64,000 bases of DNA from Bacillus sp. SG-1 (GCF_000181495.1 NZ_ABCF01000002.1:106765-170764), one strand, 5' to 3'; positions 7,210 through 16,799 are shown, counted from the first letter of the stretch. Notes: generated from the sequence alone by a model not told the origin. Numbers and translations: made by a program.

Positions 7210-8286
7210 TTATGAACGGATCTTTTCTTTATCTTTTTTGATTTGTTTGCTTCGCAGCTGTCCGCAGGCAGCATCGATATCTGTACCATGTTCAGTCCGG
7301 ACACCACAATTAATTCCCTGATCCAATAGAGTACCATAGAATTCAACGATGGCTTCTTTTGTGCTTCGCTGGTATTGTCCATGTTCATCCACTGGATTGT
7401 AAGGAATTAGGTTAACGTAAGATAAATGCTTTTTATTTTTCAGAAGTTTCGCGAGCTGAAGTGCCTCTGCTTTGTGATCATTAACATCTTGTAACAAGAT
7501 GTACTCGAATGTAATCCTGCGGTTTGTTTTTTCAAGATAATAATCAATAGCTGGCATTAGTTTTTCAAGTGGATAAGCTTTGTTGATTTTCATAATCTGT
7601 GTACGAAGCTCATTATTTGGTGCATGCAATGATACAGCCAAGTTCACTTGAATATTCTCATCTGCCCAATCATAGATCCGGTTTGCAAGACCGCTTGTTG
7701 AAACCGTGATATGTCTTGCTCCGATTGAAAGACCTTTCTGGTCATTTACGACACGAAGAAAATCCATCAGGTTATCATAGTTGTCAAACGGTTCACCGAT
7801 TCCCATTACGACGATATGGCTTACTCTTTCGTCATTTCCCTTGGAATCCAAGTGGAGCTGGACATTCATGATCTGTTCAACGATTTCACCGCTGGATAAA
7901 TCACGATTCTTTTTCAGCAATCCACTGGCACAGAAGGAGCAGCCGATATTACAGCCAACCTGGGTTGTCACACAGACAGAATACCCATAGTTAAACTTCA
8001 TAAGAACTGTCTCGATTAAGTTGCCATCTTGAAGCTTGAACAGGAACTTGATTGTTCCGTCTTTGGACTCCTGTTTGATCTCTTCTTTAAGAGTACCCAG
8101 GTGGAAATTTTCTTCCAGCAGAGTAATACAGTTAGCGCCGATATTCTTCATATCCGCGAAGTTCGTCACGCGCTTTTTATACAACCAGTCCCAGATTTGA
8201 GCAGCCCGGAATTTCTTTTCACCATTTTCAACAATCCAAGACGTTAGCTGATCTATAGTTAAACCATATATTGAATTTTTCTCCAT
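7210..8286 (-). CDS. rlmN: Radical SAM 23S rRNA methyltransferase, RlmN family
   Basis: 358 residues. The iron-sulfur motif is Cys112, Cys116 and Cys119 (CNIGCSFC). The SAM-binding GIGEPFDN is at 163-170, and the catalytic C-terminal Cys341 lies in DIDAACGQL. RlmN methylates A2503 of 23S rRNA at C2 and also acts on tRNA. The sequence is closer to RlmN than to the resistance enzyme Cfr. It differs from the housekeeping Bacillus RlmN by having CASGLLKKN where CASTLGGLKRN is expected, and CGVRTEHG before the last cysteine. It may therefore be a second, divergent copy. Confidence 0.88.
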   Translation of the reverse strand: MEKNSIYGLTIDQLTSWIVENGEKKFRAAQIWDWLYKKRVTNFADMKNIGANCITLLEENFHLGTLKEEIKQESKDGTIKFLFKLQDGNLIETVLMKFNYGYSVCVTTQVGCNIGCSFCASGLLKKNRDLSSGEIVEQIMNVQLHLDSKGNDERVSHIVVMGIGEPFDNYDNLMDFLRVVNDQKGLSIGARHITVSTSGLANRIYDWADENIQVNLAVSLHAPNNELRTQIMKINKAYPLEKLMPAIDYYLEKTNRRITFEYILLQDVNDHKAEALQLAKLLKNKKHLSYVNLIPYNPVDEHGQYQRSTKEAIVEFYGTLLDQGINCGVRTEHGTDIDAACGQLRSKQIKKDKEKIRS

Positions 8287-8600
8287 TGTAAAACCTCATT
8301 TCAAAATGACTTGCCGTTTTCTACTTTTCTATACTACTTAAAGTATGCCAATGTCGCAACCCATTTATAATGAAAAGAAAAATATTATTGCTTCATTGGT
8401 GCTTTTGAGCTGACAAGTTGATTTTCCCAGCCAGTGAGTAACTTCGCGGCGGGCTATCGAACACCTTACATTCCAAGCAACTACAATCTGCCATCAATTT
8501 ACTTCACCTTGATGTTGAGTTATATAACCCACCCATAACTCTTAAGAACATCACAGTTGCAATTTACTGACCGAAATAACTCAATGGTTTTTTAAAAGTA
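8287..8600. other. Intergenic region, no gene seen
   Basis: Upstream region of rlmN. It holds rlmN promoter sequence by position only; no clear RNA element, repeat or gene was seen. Confidence 0.35.
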
Positions 8601-8632
8601 AAAACCGGTTAAATAAATGATTTAACCGGTTT
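8601..8632 (-). terminator. Terminator after a gene remnant
   Basis: AAAACCGGTTAAAT and ATTTAACCGGTTT form a perfect stem at the stop codon of the remnant at 8631-8840. Confidence 0.6.
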
Positions 8633-8840
8633 AATGTCCATTCTCACTCGAATGAGCTTGTCCATGAATAAAAATTTTCGTAACATATGGAACTTTTTCG
8701 CCATACCATTCGTATTCAATATCATAGGGTGTATTTTCACCAATGATGTTCCACAAACTTTCATCTTTTATCAATAGGTTTTTGTCTTTTACTGTTATGT
8801 AGAATTTGCTGTCCGATTCTTCTTTATGACACAGCGGATG
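8631..8840 (-). pseudogene. C-terminal remnant of an unrecognised protein
   Basis: About 69 open codons end at TAA 8631-8633, with protein-like composition (SKFYITVKDKNLL, YDIEYEWYGEKVPYV). The frame begins straight after an in-frame TAA and has no start codon or ribosome site, so the N-terminus has been lost. A strong terminator directly follows the stop, which suggests a once-functional gene. Confidence 0.4.
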
Positions 8841-8956
8841 TTAATTTATCCTTATAAATCAAGGCGTAGGAGGACAAGAATCCTTGCTAGTATTTTCTTC
8901 AAATTGAATTCCTTCTCTTGTTGATGAAAGCTCCGCCTTAAGACGGAGAAAATTAT

Positions 8957-8972
8957 CTATCAAATTCGATAG
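8957..8972. promoter_or_regulatory. Palindromic candidate operator
   Basis: CTATC and GATAG arms flank an AT-rich centre (CTATCAAATTCGATAG), 57 nt before the ribosome site of the gene at 9029. Confidence 0.3.
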
Positions 8973-9028
8973 AATATACTTAAGTGAATGGGATACACCC
9001 GAAAAAAAACTTTTGAAGGAGCGTTTTT

Positions 9029-9256
9029 ATGCTGATAGCCATCGTTACTGTTGTCATGATTTTCTCTATTCCGATTATAGCCATTGTGACGGATCATTTC
9101 CAGAAAAGTTATAAGTACAAGCAGTCCATTCTCCAAGATCAACTCGAACTCGAAAGACTTAAACAAAAAAACTTTGTTATGGAGACCGAAAAGATGAAAC
9201 TCGAGCTGGAACGTATGAAATTGGAACGTCCGAAAGATAAGACAGAAATTATATAA
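9029..9256 (+). CDS. Small membrane protein with charged coiled-coil tail
   Basis: 75 residues. An N-terminal membrane helix (IAIVTVVMIFSIPIIAIV) is followed by a strongly charged heptad-like region (LELERLKQK, KMKLELERMKLERPKDK) predicted as coiled coil. The ATG follows AAGGAG at ideal spacing. No family is named with certainty. The layout resembles small phage-shock-like or cell-envelope proteins of Bacilli. It is a single plus-strand gene with a possible palindromic operator upstream. Confidence 0.7.
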   Translation: MLIAIVTVVMIFSIPIIAIVTDHFQKSYKYKQSILQDQLELERLKQKNFVMETEKMKLELERMKLERPKDKTEII

Positions 9257-9284
9257 GTCTGTGCTCTACAATCTGATCAAAAAT

Positions 9285-9385
9285 GAAGGGGCTGATTTCC
9301 CTGGGCCGGTACTCTCCTCAACACTTCCTGCCTGTGCCAGGAAGCCGCCAGGTGTACTCGCCCAGCCCTTCTCTACGTCAGCCCC
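9285..9385. ncRNA. Structured intergenic element with competing stems
   Basis: GGGGCTGA (9288-9295) can pair with TCAGCCCC (9378-9385). CTGGGC (9301-9306) can pair with GCCCAG (9360-9365), and CTTCCTG (9324-9330) with CAGGAAG (9338-9344). GAAGGGGCTG can instead pair with CAGCCCTTC (9363-9371). It lies between convergent genes and has no T-tract on either side, so it is not an ordinary terminator. No known RNA family is recognised. Confidence 0.4.
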
Positions 9386-9486
9386 ATATTAAAAGTGAAG
9401 GGCAGAGTCCTTGAGTTCTATTCAAACACCCAGAGATTTATCCTCACCATTTTTTGCTTATTTCTTCTCTAATCTTTTCCCCTTCA

Positions 9487-11172
9487 TTAAGAATAAAGGC
9501 CATTCTTGTTCAGCCACTTTTCAACTGAGGTAAAGATTTGAGATAATGAACCCTCTTCAAAAGGTGATCTTAGACCTGCTGCTTCTATATGCTCCTTTAA
9601 GGAATGGCTTCCTCCCGCTCTGCACATATCTAAATAGGTTTTCCACGCTGCTTCAGAATCCTTTTGTGCCCACTCCCATAATTGCACCGCTAGGATATGG
9701 GCTATGTCATAGTCTATGAAATAAAATGGACTAAAATAAATGTGGGGTATTCCATGAAAAGCTCCTCCGGCCTCTAAATATTCATTTCCGTCATAATCAA
9801 GCTCAGGCTGATAAGATGCTTCCAGTTCTCTCCACTTTTGCTTCCTTTCCCTCATGGTAGCCTCGGGCTGTTCATAAAGAAAATGTTCAAATTCATCAAT
9901 AGCGCTCGCCAGTGGCATGTACATAAAAGCCTCTATTAAGTGTGAGAGTTTGTATTTAGTCGTATCCTCTCCAAAAAATGTTTCCATCCAGGGCCATGTA
10001 AACCGTTCCATTGCAAACGAGAAGATTTCAGCCGAGTCCACTGGAATAATATATTCGGGACAATTCAAATCTCTACTCATAAAAAATTGAAAAGCGTGAC
10101 CGATTTCGTGAGTAAGGAGGCGCACATCATTTGATATACCGGACATGTTGGCAAAAATGAAAGGCTCCTTCTCCTTCCCGAGATACGTAGCATATCCTCC
10201 TCCCTTCTTTCCTGGTCTTGGGAGAAGATCATAATTTCCTTTTTCCATTAGGGAATCATAAAATACCTCTGTTTCCGAAGAAAGTTCTTTAAATAAGTCC
10301 TTCATTTTATCCAGGAACTCATCTGTATCCAATTGCAGAGAGGGAGGGCCATCAGCCGATAGTATTTTATCATCAAAGAATCTCAAGCCTTCAACTCCTA
10401 AGTTATTTTTTTGATATTCTCTTAGGGAAGAAACAAACCCAACTCCGTGCTTCTTTACTTGCTTCCGATATTTTTCCAGATCATTTGGAGACATATCTGT
10501 CCGATTCATTCTCTCATAACCAAGTGATATGAAATTTTGCCTGCCCAGTTTTCGGGACATGGCGGTCCTTACTTTTATCAGTCTATGAAGAATATCATCA
10601 AATTTCTCTTCGTTTTCTTCAAAATATCTTGCCCTCGCTACATATGCAGCCTTCCTGGTCTCTCTGTCACTGCTGCTCATTTGTTGAGCCAGAGATGGTA
10701 ACCCAATCATCTCACCTTTAAATTCAACCTCCGCAGTCCCCAATAATTTTCCGTACTCTCCCATAAGACTGTTTTCGAGCTCCACTTCTTTTTTTATATG
10801 ATCACTAAATGAATGAACTTTTACCTCAGCCAGCCGAAACAACTGTTTTCCCCAGCGTTTTTCCAGTTCTTCTTTTCTCGGTGTAAGTAGCAGAGCTTGG
10901 TAATAAAGTTGAACCAGTTCCTGATAATCCGCTTCCCTGGAAATGAAAGCCTTGTACTCTTTCTCTGCTTTTATATCATGATAATCCTGGACATGGCGTA
11001 ACGTATAAAGGTTTTTAGCTGCTTCAAATTCAAATCGGAGATTGTTCATTTCTTTTAATAAACTGTTCTGAACTGCAAATTCTTTAGAGCGAGAAAATTC
11101 CGCTATCAGATCCTTAAAGTTTTCACGAAATTCTTCAAAGCAGAAGCCACTTTCAATTTTGTTTTTTTCCAT
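9487..11172 (-). CDS. M3 family oligoendopeptidase
   Basis: 561 residues, the length of PepF-related M3 oligoendopeptidases. The zinc-binding motif HEIGH is at 355-359, and the third ligand region (VDSAEIFS) lies about 25 residues later. There is no signal peptide, so it acts in the cytosol on short peptides. The helical N-terminal half is typical of the family. The start at 11172 (MEKNKIESG) is preceded by a purine-rich AGGAGGGG. It is probably monocistronic, because a terminator for the upstream GNAT gene lies between them. Confidence 0.92.
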   Translation of the reverse strand: MEKNKIESGFCFEEFRENFKDLIAEFSRSKEFAVQNSLLKEMNNLRFEFEAAKNLYTLRHVQDYHDIKAEKEYKAFISREADYQELVQLYYQALLLTPRKEELEKRWGKQLFRLAEVKVHSFSDHIKKEVELENSLMGEYGKLLGTAEVEFKGEMIGLPSLAQQMSSSDRETRKAAYVARARYFEENEEKFDDILHRLIKVRTAMSRKLGRQNFISLGYERMNRTDMSPNDLEKYRKQVKKHGVGFVSSLREYQKNNLGVEGLRFFDDKILSADGPPSLQLDTDEFLDKMKDLFKELSSETEVFYDSLMEKGNYDLLPRPGKKGGGYATYLGKEKEPFIFANMSGISNDVRLLTHEIGHAFQFFMSRDLNCPEYIIPVDSAEIFSFAMERFTWPWMETFFGEDTTKYKLSHLIEAFMYMPLASAIDEFEHFLYEQPEATMRERKQKWRELEASYQPELDYDGNEYLEAGGAFHGIPHIYFSPFYFIDYDIAHILAVQLWEWAQKDSEAAWKTYLDMCRAGGSHSLKEHIEAAGLRSPFEEGSLSQIFTSVEKWLNKNGLYS

Positions 11173-11238
11173 TTTACCCCTCCTTTACTTTATATAGTAA
11201 TTAATTTTACTCTTAAACGCAACTAATATTCTGAAAAA

Positions 11239-11267
11239 TAAAAAAAAAGCCCGATATTAATCGGACT
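11239..11267 (-). terminator. Terminator after GNAT gene
   Basis: AGTCCGAT and ATCGGGCT form a stem on the minus strand, followed by a run of nine T. Confidence 0.75.
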
Positions 11268-11275
11268 TTTGAATG

Positions 11276-11842
11276 TTATTGATTTTTGAATTCTTCTGCT
11301 AAAATCGAATAGAGTTTTAAATCCTGATGCTTATCCTTCATAAATAAGCCTTTTCTGATTACTCCTTCAAAGGTCATTCCCACCTTTTCCATGACTCTTT
11401 GGGATCCGATATTTTCCAGAAAGCATCTTGCTTGTATCCGGACCAATTCCATATGGTTGAAACCAAACCTCAAAACTTCTTTTGCGGCTTCTGATGTGAA
11501 GCCCCTGCCCCAATAATCTCTGGACAGTACATAACCAATTTCAGCTGTTTTATGTTTAGGCTGCCAGGAAACAAAGTCAATTGTCCCAATCAACTTTTGA
11601 TTTTCTTTTAACTCAATACCCCAAAAGCCTGTACATTCACTCTCATACTCTTTGATAATATGTCCCACAAATTCCTTTGTATCTTGAATGGATTCATGAG
11701 TAGGCCAGCCAACATACTTGGAAACTTGTAAATCCGATCCATACTCATAGATATCATCAATATCTGCCATAGTGATTTTTCGCAGTATCAGCCTTTCTGT
11801 TTCCAAGACTGGCAGGCTGGTGAATCTGCCTTCTGAGCTCAT
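11276..11842 (-). CDS. GNAT N-acetyltransferase, RimJ/RimL type
   Basis: The ATG at 11842 (MSSEGRF) is chosen because GGGAG lies 6 nt before it. The ATG at 11848 would touch the site. The 188-residue protein starts with LETERLILRKITMADID, typical of the RimJ/RimL subgroup. It has the acetyl-CoA loop DYWGRGFTSEAAKEV and the ending RVMEKVGMTFEGVIRKG. It probably acetylates a protein N-terminus or small molecule; the substrate is unknown. It is one of eight GNAT domains in the window. Confidence 0.87.
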   Translation of the reverse strand: MSSEGRFTSLPVLETERLILRKITMADIDDIYEYGSDLQVSKYVGWPTHESIQDTKEFVGHIIKEYESECTGFWGIELKENQKLIGTIDFVSWQPKHKTAEIGYVLSRDYWGRGFTSEAAKEVLRFGFNHMELVRIQARCFLENIGSQRVMEKVGMTFEGVIRKGLFMKDKHQDLKLYSILAEEFKNQ

Positions 11843-11874
11843 GAACATCTCCCTCTCTGTTCCGCTTTAACCCC

Positions 11875-13884
11875 TTATGTGAGTGCAGGTTCAATAGTAT
11901 ATTCCATGCTCTTTTTCTCTAAGTAACTCAGTAGGTCGCGGCTGTTTAACGGTTTACTGTAATGGTACCCTTGTGCATAATTACAGTGCTGGCTCAAGAG
12001 AAAATGTTCCTGATGGGGCAGCTCCACTCCTTCGGCGACCACTTCCAGTCCAAGATTACCTGCAATTGACAAGATAGCCTTGACAATCGCATCGTCTTTC
12101 CCGCTGTCATTGACACTCTTAATGAACGAACGATCAATTTTAATTGTTTTAATGGAAAAGTCTTTCAGGTAACTGAGTGAGCTATAGCCTGTACCAAAAT
12201 CATCGATAGAGATTCCGTATCCATTCTCCTTAAATTTCTTCAAGGTTAAAAGGGTGTGTTCCGTATTTGTCATTGCCATAGACTCTGTAATTTCTATGGT
12301 GACCAGGGAAGGTGACATACCACTATCTTCGATGATACCAGTGAGCACTTCGTAAATATCCTTCTTCGAGAATTGCTTAAGTGATAAATTGATGGAAATA
12401 CTATAACTTTTATCCAGCATACGATTCCATTCATGCACCTGCTGGCAAGCTTCCTTGACGACCCATTCACCGATCGGCACAATCAAGCCTGTTTCTTCAG
12501 CAATGTGGATGAACTCGCCGGGACTGATCATCCCTTTTTCTGGATGATTCCATCTTAATAACGCTTCAAAACCAATCACTTTCTTCTCTTTCAGACTGAC
12601 CATCGGCTGATAGTGCACTTCAAATTCCTGATTCAGCAATGCTTTACTTAAGTCTCCTTGAAGAGTGATTTCCTGATTGAACCTCTTCTCAAGCTGTTCA
12701 TTGAAGATGGTAAATGAATTCCGTCCGTCCCCTTTGGTTTTATACAAGCTGATATCTGCCTTCACCAATAAATCGCCAGGTGTTTGAGCATTTTCTGGAA
12801 AAGCCGAAACGCCGATGGATGGGGTAACCGTCATTTGCCGTCCGTCAATAACGAGCGGCTGAGAGAAATAATCCAGTATTGATAAACAAAATTCTTCTAC
12901 TGTGTATGTTCTATTTTCATTGTGATAGAGGATAACAAATTCATCCCCGCCCAATCTTCCAGCTATATCATTTTCTGCGAGTTTACTTTTAATAAATTCC
13001 GCAACTTGTTTTAGGACTTCATCCCCAATAAAATGACCGTGAGTATCGTTGATGTGCTTAAAATAATCCAGATCAAGGAGCAATAGATGAAACGCTTGAC
13101 TCTCAGCCGTCTTTTTAGCCAGGGCTTCCTGGATAAAAGAACGATTCTTTAAACCTGTGAGAGAGTCATGGTAAGCCATATAATTTAAAGTTTCTCTTTC
13201 ATCCAGGTACTGTCTTTCGCCTTTAGCCACAGTAATGAAGAACAAAAGAATGGCGCTGATATATTCAACATTGAATAGATCGTGATTGACCGTAATGCCG
13301 AAAGCTTCAGTGACTGTCAATAACGACCCGAAAAGAGAGTGACCACAAATCAGCGAGATCACAAGTAAAGAAGCATTCCGGACTTTTTCAGGAGCATGAA
13401 GCTGATCAAACCTGATCTGTTGCAGTACCCTGGTCAATAAAAATAAGGTAATCACTGTATGAAGCACTGCAAAAAGCAAAGTATTATTAAAAATATATGT
13501 ATCAAACCCCGTAATTTCTAAATAGAAATTACACTGTATGGCTATAAGGAAAACACCTGAAATAGAACTGCTGATAAAATATCCCAATGAATTCTTAGCC
13601 TGTTCAATATTTTTCAGATTATAGAAAACGAGACTGAATGCCAATATTGTAAATAAAAACAGACATATGATAATGTACCAGGTATCTTGCAATAAAATCT
13701 GTTTATGTAGTCCATGTTCAACTGTCAAAAGGGTGATGACAAACCATATGACTGCTGAAGCAGCCACGGAATTCATACCGACAGCTTTTGAGTTCCGAAA
13801 GAGGATACTATACTTCAATAAAACAAAAACAGAAGCACTGATCACTAGTATGGAAATTAGTATAAATAAATTCTCGGTGCTCAC
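11875..13884 (-). CDS. Membrane GGDEF-EAL protein (cyclic di-GMP turnover)
   Basis: 669 residues. About seven membrane helices (residues 5-220) precede a GGDEF domain (about 235-395) and an EAL domain (about 405-655). The cyclase signature GGDEF is intact at 312-316. The EAL signature is intact (EALLRW from 440, later IDDFGTGYSS and IKIDRSFI, then AEGVE), so both synthesis and hydrolysis of c-di-GMP are possible. The usual inhibitory RxxD site is absent (AEND at 303-306). The N-terminal region is not a recognisable MHYT or CHASE sensor. It is probably monocistronic. Confidence 0.92.
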   Translation of the reverse strand: MSTENLFILISILVISASVFVLLKYSILFRNSKAVGMNSVAASAVIWFVITLLTVEHGLHKQILLQDTWYIIICLFLFTILAFSLVFYNLKNIEQAKNSLGYFISSSISGVFLIAIQCNFYLEITGFDTYIFNNTLLFAVLHTVITLFLLTRVLQQIRFDQLHAPEKVRNASLLVISLICGHSLFGSLLTVTEAFGITVNHDLFNVEYISAILLFFITVAKGERQYLDERETLNYMAYHDSLTGLKNRSFIQEALAKKTAESQAFHLLLLDLDYFKHINDTHGHFIGDEVLKQVAEFIKSKLAENDIAGRLGGDEFVILYHNENRTYTVEEFCLSILDYFSQPLVIDGRQMTVTPSIGVSAFPENAQTPGDLLVKADISLYKTKGDGRNSFTIFNEQLEKRFNQEITLQGDLSKALLNQEFEVHYQPMVSLKEKKVIGFEALLRWNHPEKGMISPGEFIHIAEETGLIVPIGEWVVKEACQQVHEWNRMLDKSYSISINLSLKQFSKKDIYEVLTGIIEDSGMSPSLVTIEITESMAMTNTEHTLLTLKKFKENGYGISIDDFGTGYSSLSYLKDFSIKTIKIDRSFIKSVNDSGKDDAIVKAILSIAGNLGLEVVAEGVELPHQEHFLLSQHCNYAQGYHYSKPLNSRDLLSYLEKKSMEYTIEPALT

Positions 13885-14338
13885 TCATCCGACCCCTTCC
13901 GTTACAAACAAGCATGCGAAAATTAGTGAACTATGTTGAAAAATTAGGTATATATTCCTATCTATTATATTTAAAGTCTATTTTCTTCTGCAAGTTTTTT
14001 TACAGAAAAAGATAAAACCCTTGAGTCCTGATAATGAATCTGTACTGCTTTACTTCATAATAAGCTTTTTCTTTTATGATTTATGGACCTAATACTGCCC
14101 AGCCTGTTAATAGGAAAAGCGATACCTTCCATTTTATGTATGTTAAAAAGATTAATATGTTTTATTAACCACACGCCATCAAGCGGTTTCTAATATTTCA
14201 GAATTCTTTTTTATTTTACCATATTCTGCTTTTATCTACAGGTTTATTTTTTGGATTAGGTGGATTCGTGTCTTATTGTGGAGGTTAATATCCTATCTAT
14301 GTGAGTGATATAGGTTCCTTCAGATGCTACTACATACA
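13885..14338. other. Intergenic region, no gene seen
   Basis: Upstream region of the GGDEF-EAL gene. It is AT-rich and no supported RNA, repeat or reading frame was found. Confidence 0.4.
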
Positions 14339-14362
14339 ACAAAAAACCGGCTGTCACCGGCC
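14339..14362 (-). terminator. Terminator after SigX-like operon
   Basis: CCGGTGACAGCCGG is followed by TTTTTT on the minus strand, 15 nt after the stop of the anti-sigma gene. Confidence 0.75.
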
Positions 14363-14376
14363 GGCCTTATCAAATC

Positions 14377-15549
14377 TTATTGTATTGGCATATATGAAAC
14401 ATTCCAAATGCCATCTTCGTCTTTTATCATTTGGAAGCCCATCATCCCATTGGCGTTATAAAATTTAATGTACCCCGACTCCCCGTCTTCATCTTCCAGG
14501 AATTCACCATCCGGTAAGCCGTTATACGCGTCAAGAATTTCCTCTGCTGAGCGTTCTCTTGTTTCAAACATCTGAATATGCTCTTCTTTCGTCCATTGAA
14601 CGTGTCCTTCTTTGTCAGTATATAATTCGTATACTGCTTCCTGATTATTTTCCGCGTCAGCATAAATATAAAGTTTAGCTATGCTGATAGGGTCAAGGCT
14701 CCTTAAATGTTCTTCGTTAAAATCCAATAAGAATTTTTCATAAATCTCCTGTTCTTCATCGGTCAAGGTGAACTCTTTCTCGGACGCTCCGTCTTTAGTT
14801 TGGGGTGTTCCCTCCATGTTATCTCCATGAGTGAAAGGTAATTGTTCATCAAGCTTCCACCCATTTTCATATTGGAGAGTCACCTCAAATGTTTGATATT
14901 GATCACTTTTCTCAACAGGCACCTTATATGTCACCAGTCGAGTTTTCTCTCCCTCTTCCCTGAGCTGCAACACTTCGCCGTCAGCCCATAGCAGATTGCC
15001 GGATACATATTTATTTGGCTGAGCAAGTTTTTCTTTCAAGACGATAAATGGAATCTCATTATAAATCATCACAGCGGCTCTTACAGTATATTTTTCTTGA
15101 AGATAAGACATTACTTCCTCTTCCGTTGAAAAATCTTCCCCCAAGAAACGGTACTCCATGCCGTCATGCTGGAAAACCTCGCCTGTTTCCGGATCACCGC
15201 CATTGACTATAACAGAATAATGAGCAAACGCAGTTCCAACCACTTCCCTTGCTTCTCCTTCCGTTATATCTGGTATCATTACAGATTGGGAAGGGTCCAG
15301 ATGTTGGGCAGGCGTCACTTCATCTTGAGTATTGTCTGATATTATCAGGTCCGTCCCAATGTAGATGCCCATAACTAACAAGGCTGCTGCCACCAGGTTG
15401 GGTATCCAATGAACGAATGGTCTTTTATTCATTCCAGTTTTTTTCTCAAACAGTTCATTTCTCAGTTCCTGTTTGAATTCCTCTCGCGGATTTATGTCCG
15501 GACGATTCTTTAAAGGTTTCAAAAATTCATCAACTTCTCTTTTGTTCAT
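14377..15549 (-). CDS. Membrane anti-sigma factor, RsiX/RsiV-like organisation
   Basis: 390 residues. A cytoplasmic N-terminus of about 45 residues (NPREEFKQELRNELFEKK) leads to one membrane helix (WIPNLVAAALLVMGIYIGTDLII) and a large extracytoplasmic domain. The start lies inside the last 20 bases of the ECF sigma gene, so the two are co-transcribed and probably coupled. By position and topology it should hold the sigma factor at the membrane. Sequence identity to the known B. subtilis anti-sigma factors is not obvious, so the name is withheld. Confidence 0.78.
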   Translation of the reverse strand: MNKREVDEFLKPLKNRPDINPREEFKQELRNELFEKKTGMNKRPFVHWIPNLVAAALLVMGIYIGTDLIISDNTQDEVTPAQHLDPSQSVMIPDITEGEAREVVGTAFAHYSVIVNGGDPETGEVFQHDGMEYRFLGEDFSTEEEVMSYLQEKYTVRAAVMIYNEIPFIVLKEKLAQPNKYVSGNLLWADGEVLQLREEGEKTRLVTYKVPVEKSDQYQTFEVTLQYENGWKLDEQLPFTHGDNMEGTPQTKDGASEKEFTLTDEEQEIYEKFLLDFNEEHLRSLDPISIAKLYIYADAENNQEAVYELYTDKEGHVQWTKEEHIQMFETRERSAEEILDAYNGLPDGEFLEDEDGESGYIKFYNANGMMGFQMIKDEDGIWNVSYMPIQ

Positions 15550-16066
15550 TAAAGATCACCACTCCTTCACTAGATTTGGACAGTTGGTTCTTCAGCAGTT
15601 TAATGGCACGGTGAAAGTCTACTTTTACCTTGGATTCCTTACAATTTAGAATCTCAGCTGTTTCTTTGACAGAATACTCTTTCAGCCCTCTTAGAATCAC
15701 GACATTCCGATAGTCAGGCTTCAGTGTTGCCAGTGCTTTTTGCAACGTTTCCCAATCATTAGTTTGATCCAATTCAATATCCGGGTTTCCCTCATTACTT
15801 TTTCCCAGATGTGCAATAATGTCGGGTAGAATGGATATCACTTTTCTTTTACGATAATGATCAATTGCTGTTCTTCTGGCAATAGACAGGATCCATGTTT
15901 TTACAGAAGATCTCTGTTCAAATTGTTCATAATTCTTGAGAGCTCTGATAAAAGTATCTTGAGTCAAATCTTCTGCATCTGACTGACTATTTGTAAAATA
16001 TAACAGGTAATGATAGACGTCCTGAAAATGAGTTTCATATACTTCATTCAAAGATGAATCTTTCAA
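15530..16066 (-). CDS. ECF sigma factor, SigX-like
   Basis: The TTG at 16066 is chosen because AAAGGGGGGAAAGGG sits directly before it, giving 178 residues. The ATG further upstream has no ribosome site. Region 2 reads SDAEDLTQDTFIRALKNY and SSVKTWILSIARRTAIDHYRKRK; region 4 reads LKEYSVKETAEILNCKESKVKVDFHRAIKLL. Both resemble B. subtilis SigX, which controls cell-surface charge and resistance to cationic peptides. A SigX-type promoter lies just upstream, which supports autoregulation. Confidence 0.88.
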   Translation of the reverse strand: MKDSSLNEVYETHFQDVYHYLLYFTNSQSDAEDLTQDTFIRALKNYEQFEQRSSVKTWILSIARRTAIDHYRKRKVISILPDIIAHLGKSNEGNPDIELDQTNDWETLQKALATLKPDYRNVVILRGLKEYSVKETAEILNCKESKVKVDFHRAIKLLKNQLSKSSEGVVIFNEQKRS

Positions 16067-16095
16067 TCCCTTTCCCCCCTTTAGACTACACATTA

Positions 16096-16122
16096 GTCGT
16101 AATGTTATAAAAAATGGTTTCA
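16096..16122 (-). promoter_or_regulatory. SigX-type ECF promoter
   Basis: On the minus strand TGAAAC (16117-16122) and CGAC (16096-16099) are spaced by exactly 17 nt. This fits the SigX consensus TGtAAC-N17-CGAC, 30 nt before the sigma gene start. Confidence 0.7.
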
Positions 16123-16245
16123 ATTTACTGAAAAAAATTTAAAAACAATATGTATTACCGGAAATTTTCCAGGCTGCATGGAGTTATCGAGTATGGGTGT
16201 ACAACTCCCTCCTCCGCGGCTTATTATTCTTTTATCATTCGTTCA

Positions 16246-16276
16246 TAAAAAAGAAGCCTGTGAAGTTGGCTCCTTT
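16246..16276 (-). terminator. Terminator after NUDIX gene
   Basis: AAGGAGCC and GGCTTCTT form a stem followed by TTTT on the minus strand, just past the stop. Confidence 0.65.
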
Positions 16277-16280
16277 TTGA

Positions 16281-16694
16281 TTATGTAATTGTTTTGCGCA
16301 GACTGGCAATCTTATGTATCAGTGGAAAATCCTCAGGATACATTTGAGCAAGAGACTTATATTCTTCAATTGACTTCCAGGAAGCTTCCTCGATGTTCAG
16401 GTCCGGGTCATTGACCACTATTTCCCCGCCTGTCTTTTCTGCCTCAAAATAGTGGGTAGTCACTTTAATCCCCTGAATCACTGTATCTTTTACCTGAAGT
16501 TTTTTTATAATTCTTACCTTGCAGCCTGTTTCTTCTTCCACTTCACGGATGCAGCACTCTTCAGGTGTTTCTCCGGGCTCTATCCCTCCTGAAGGAACAC
16601 TCCATGTATCTGCGCCGACACCCCTGACGACAAGTACTTCATTAAGATCATTCACACAAATTGCCGCCGCACCTTTCCATTCTTTCATATCCAT
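16281..16694 (-). CDS. NUDIX hydrolase
   Basis: 137 residues. The NUDIX box is complete: GGIEPGE, then seven residues, then REVEEETG. It coordinates the divalent metal for hydrolysis of a nucleoside diphosphate linked to another group. The substrate is not predictable. The start at 16694 follows a GGGGGGAT ribosome site. It is a single-gene unit with its own terminator. A mutator-prevention or house-cleaning role is possible but not shown. Confidence 0.88.
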   Translation of the reverse strand: MDMKEWKGAAAICVNDLNEVLVVRGVGADTWSVPSGGIEPGETPEECCIREVEEETGCKVRIIKKLQVKDTVIQGIKVTTHYFEAEKTGGEIVVNDPDLNIEEASWKSIEEYKSLAQMYPEDFPLIHKIASLRKTIT

Positions 16695-16754
16695 CCCCCC
16701 AACATTTCAGTGAATACTTCTAATTATACAAGTTTATTCTTATTTATCAGTGCA

Positions 16755-16792
16755 ATAAAAAAATCTCTTCTTTCGAATTGAAAGAAAAGATT
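16755..16792 (-). terminator. Terminator after EthD gene
   Basis: GAAAGAAGAGATT pairs with AATCTTTTCTTTC, followed by TTTTTT on the minus strand. Confidence 0.7.
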
Positions 16793-16799
16793 CTCCTGG

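Noticed and set aside
14377..16123. Naming the pair sigX-rsiX outright
   Set aside because: The sigma factor and promoter resemble SigX, but the anti-sigma protein does not clearly match RsiX.
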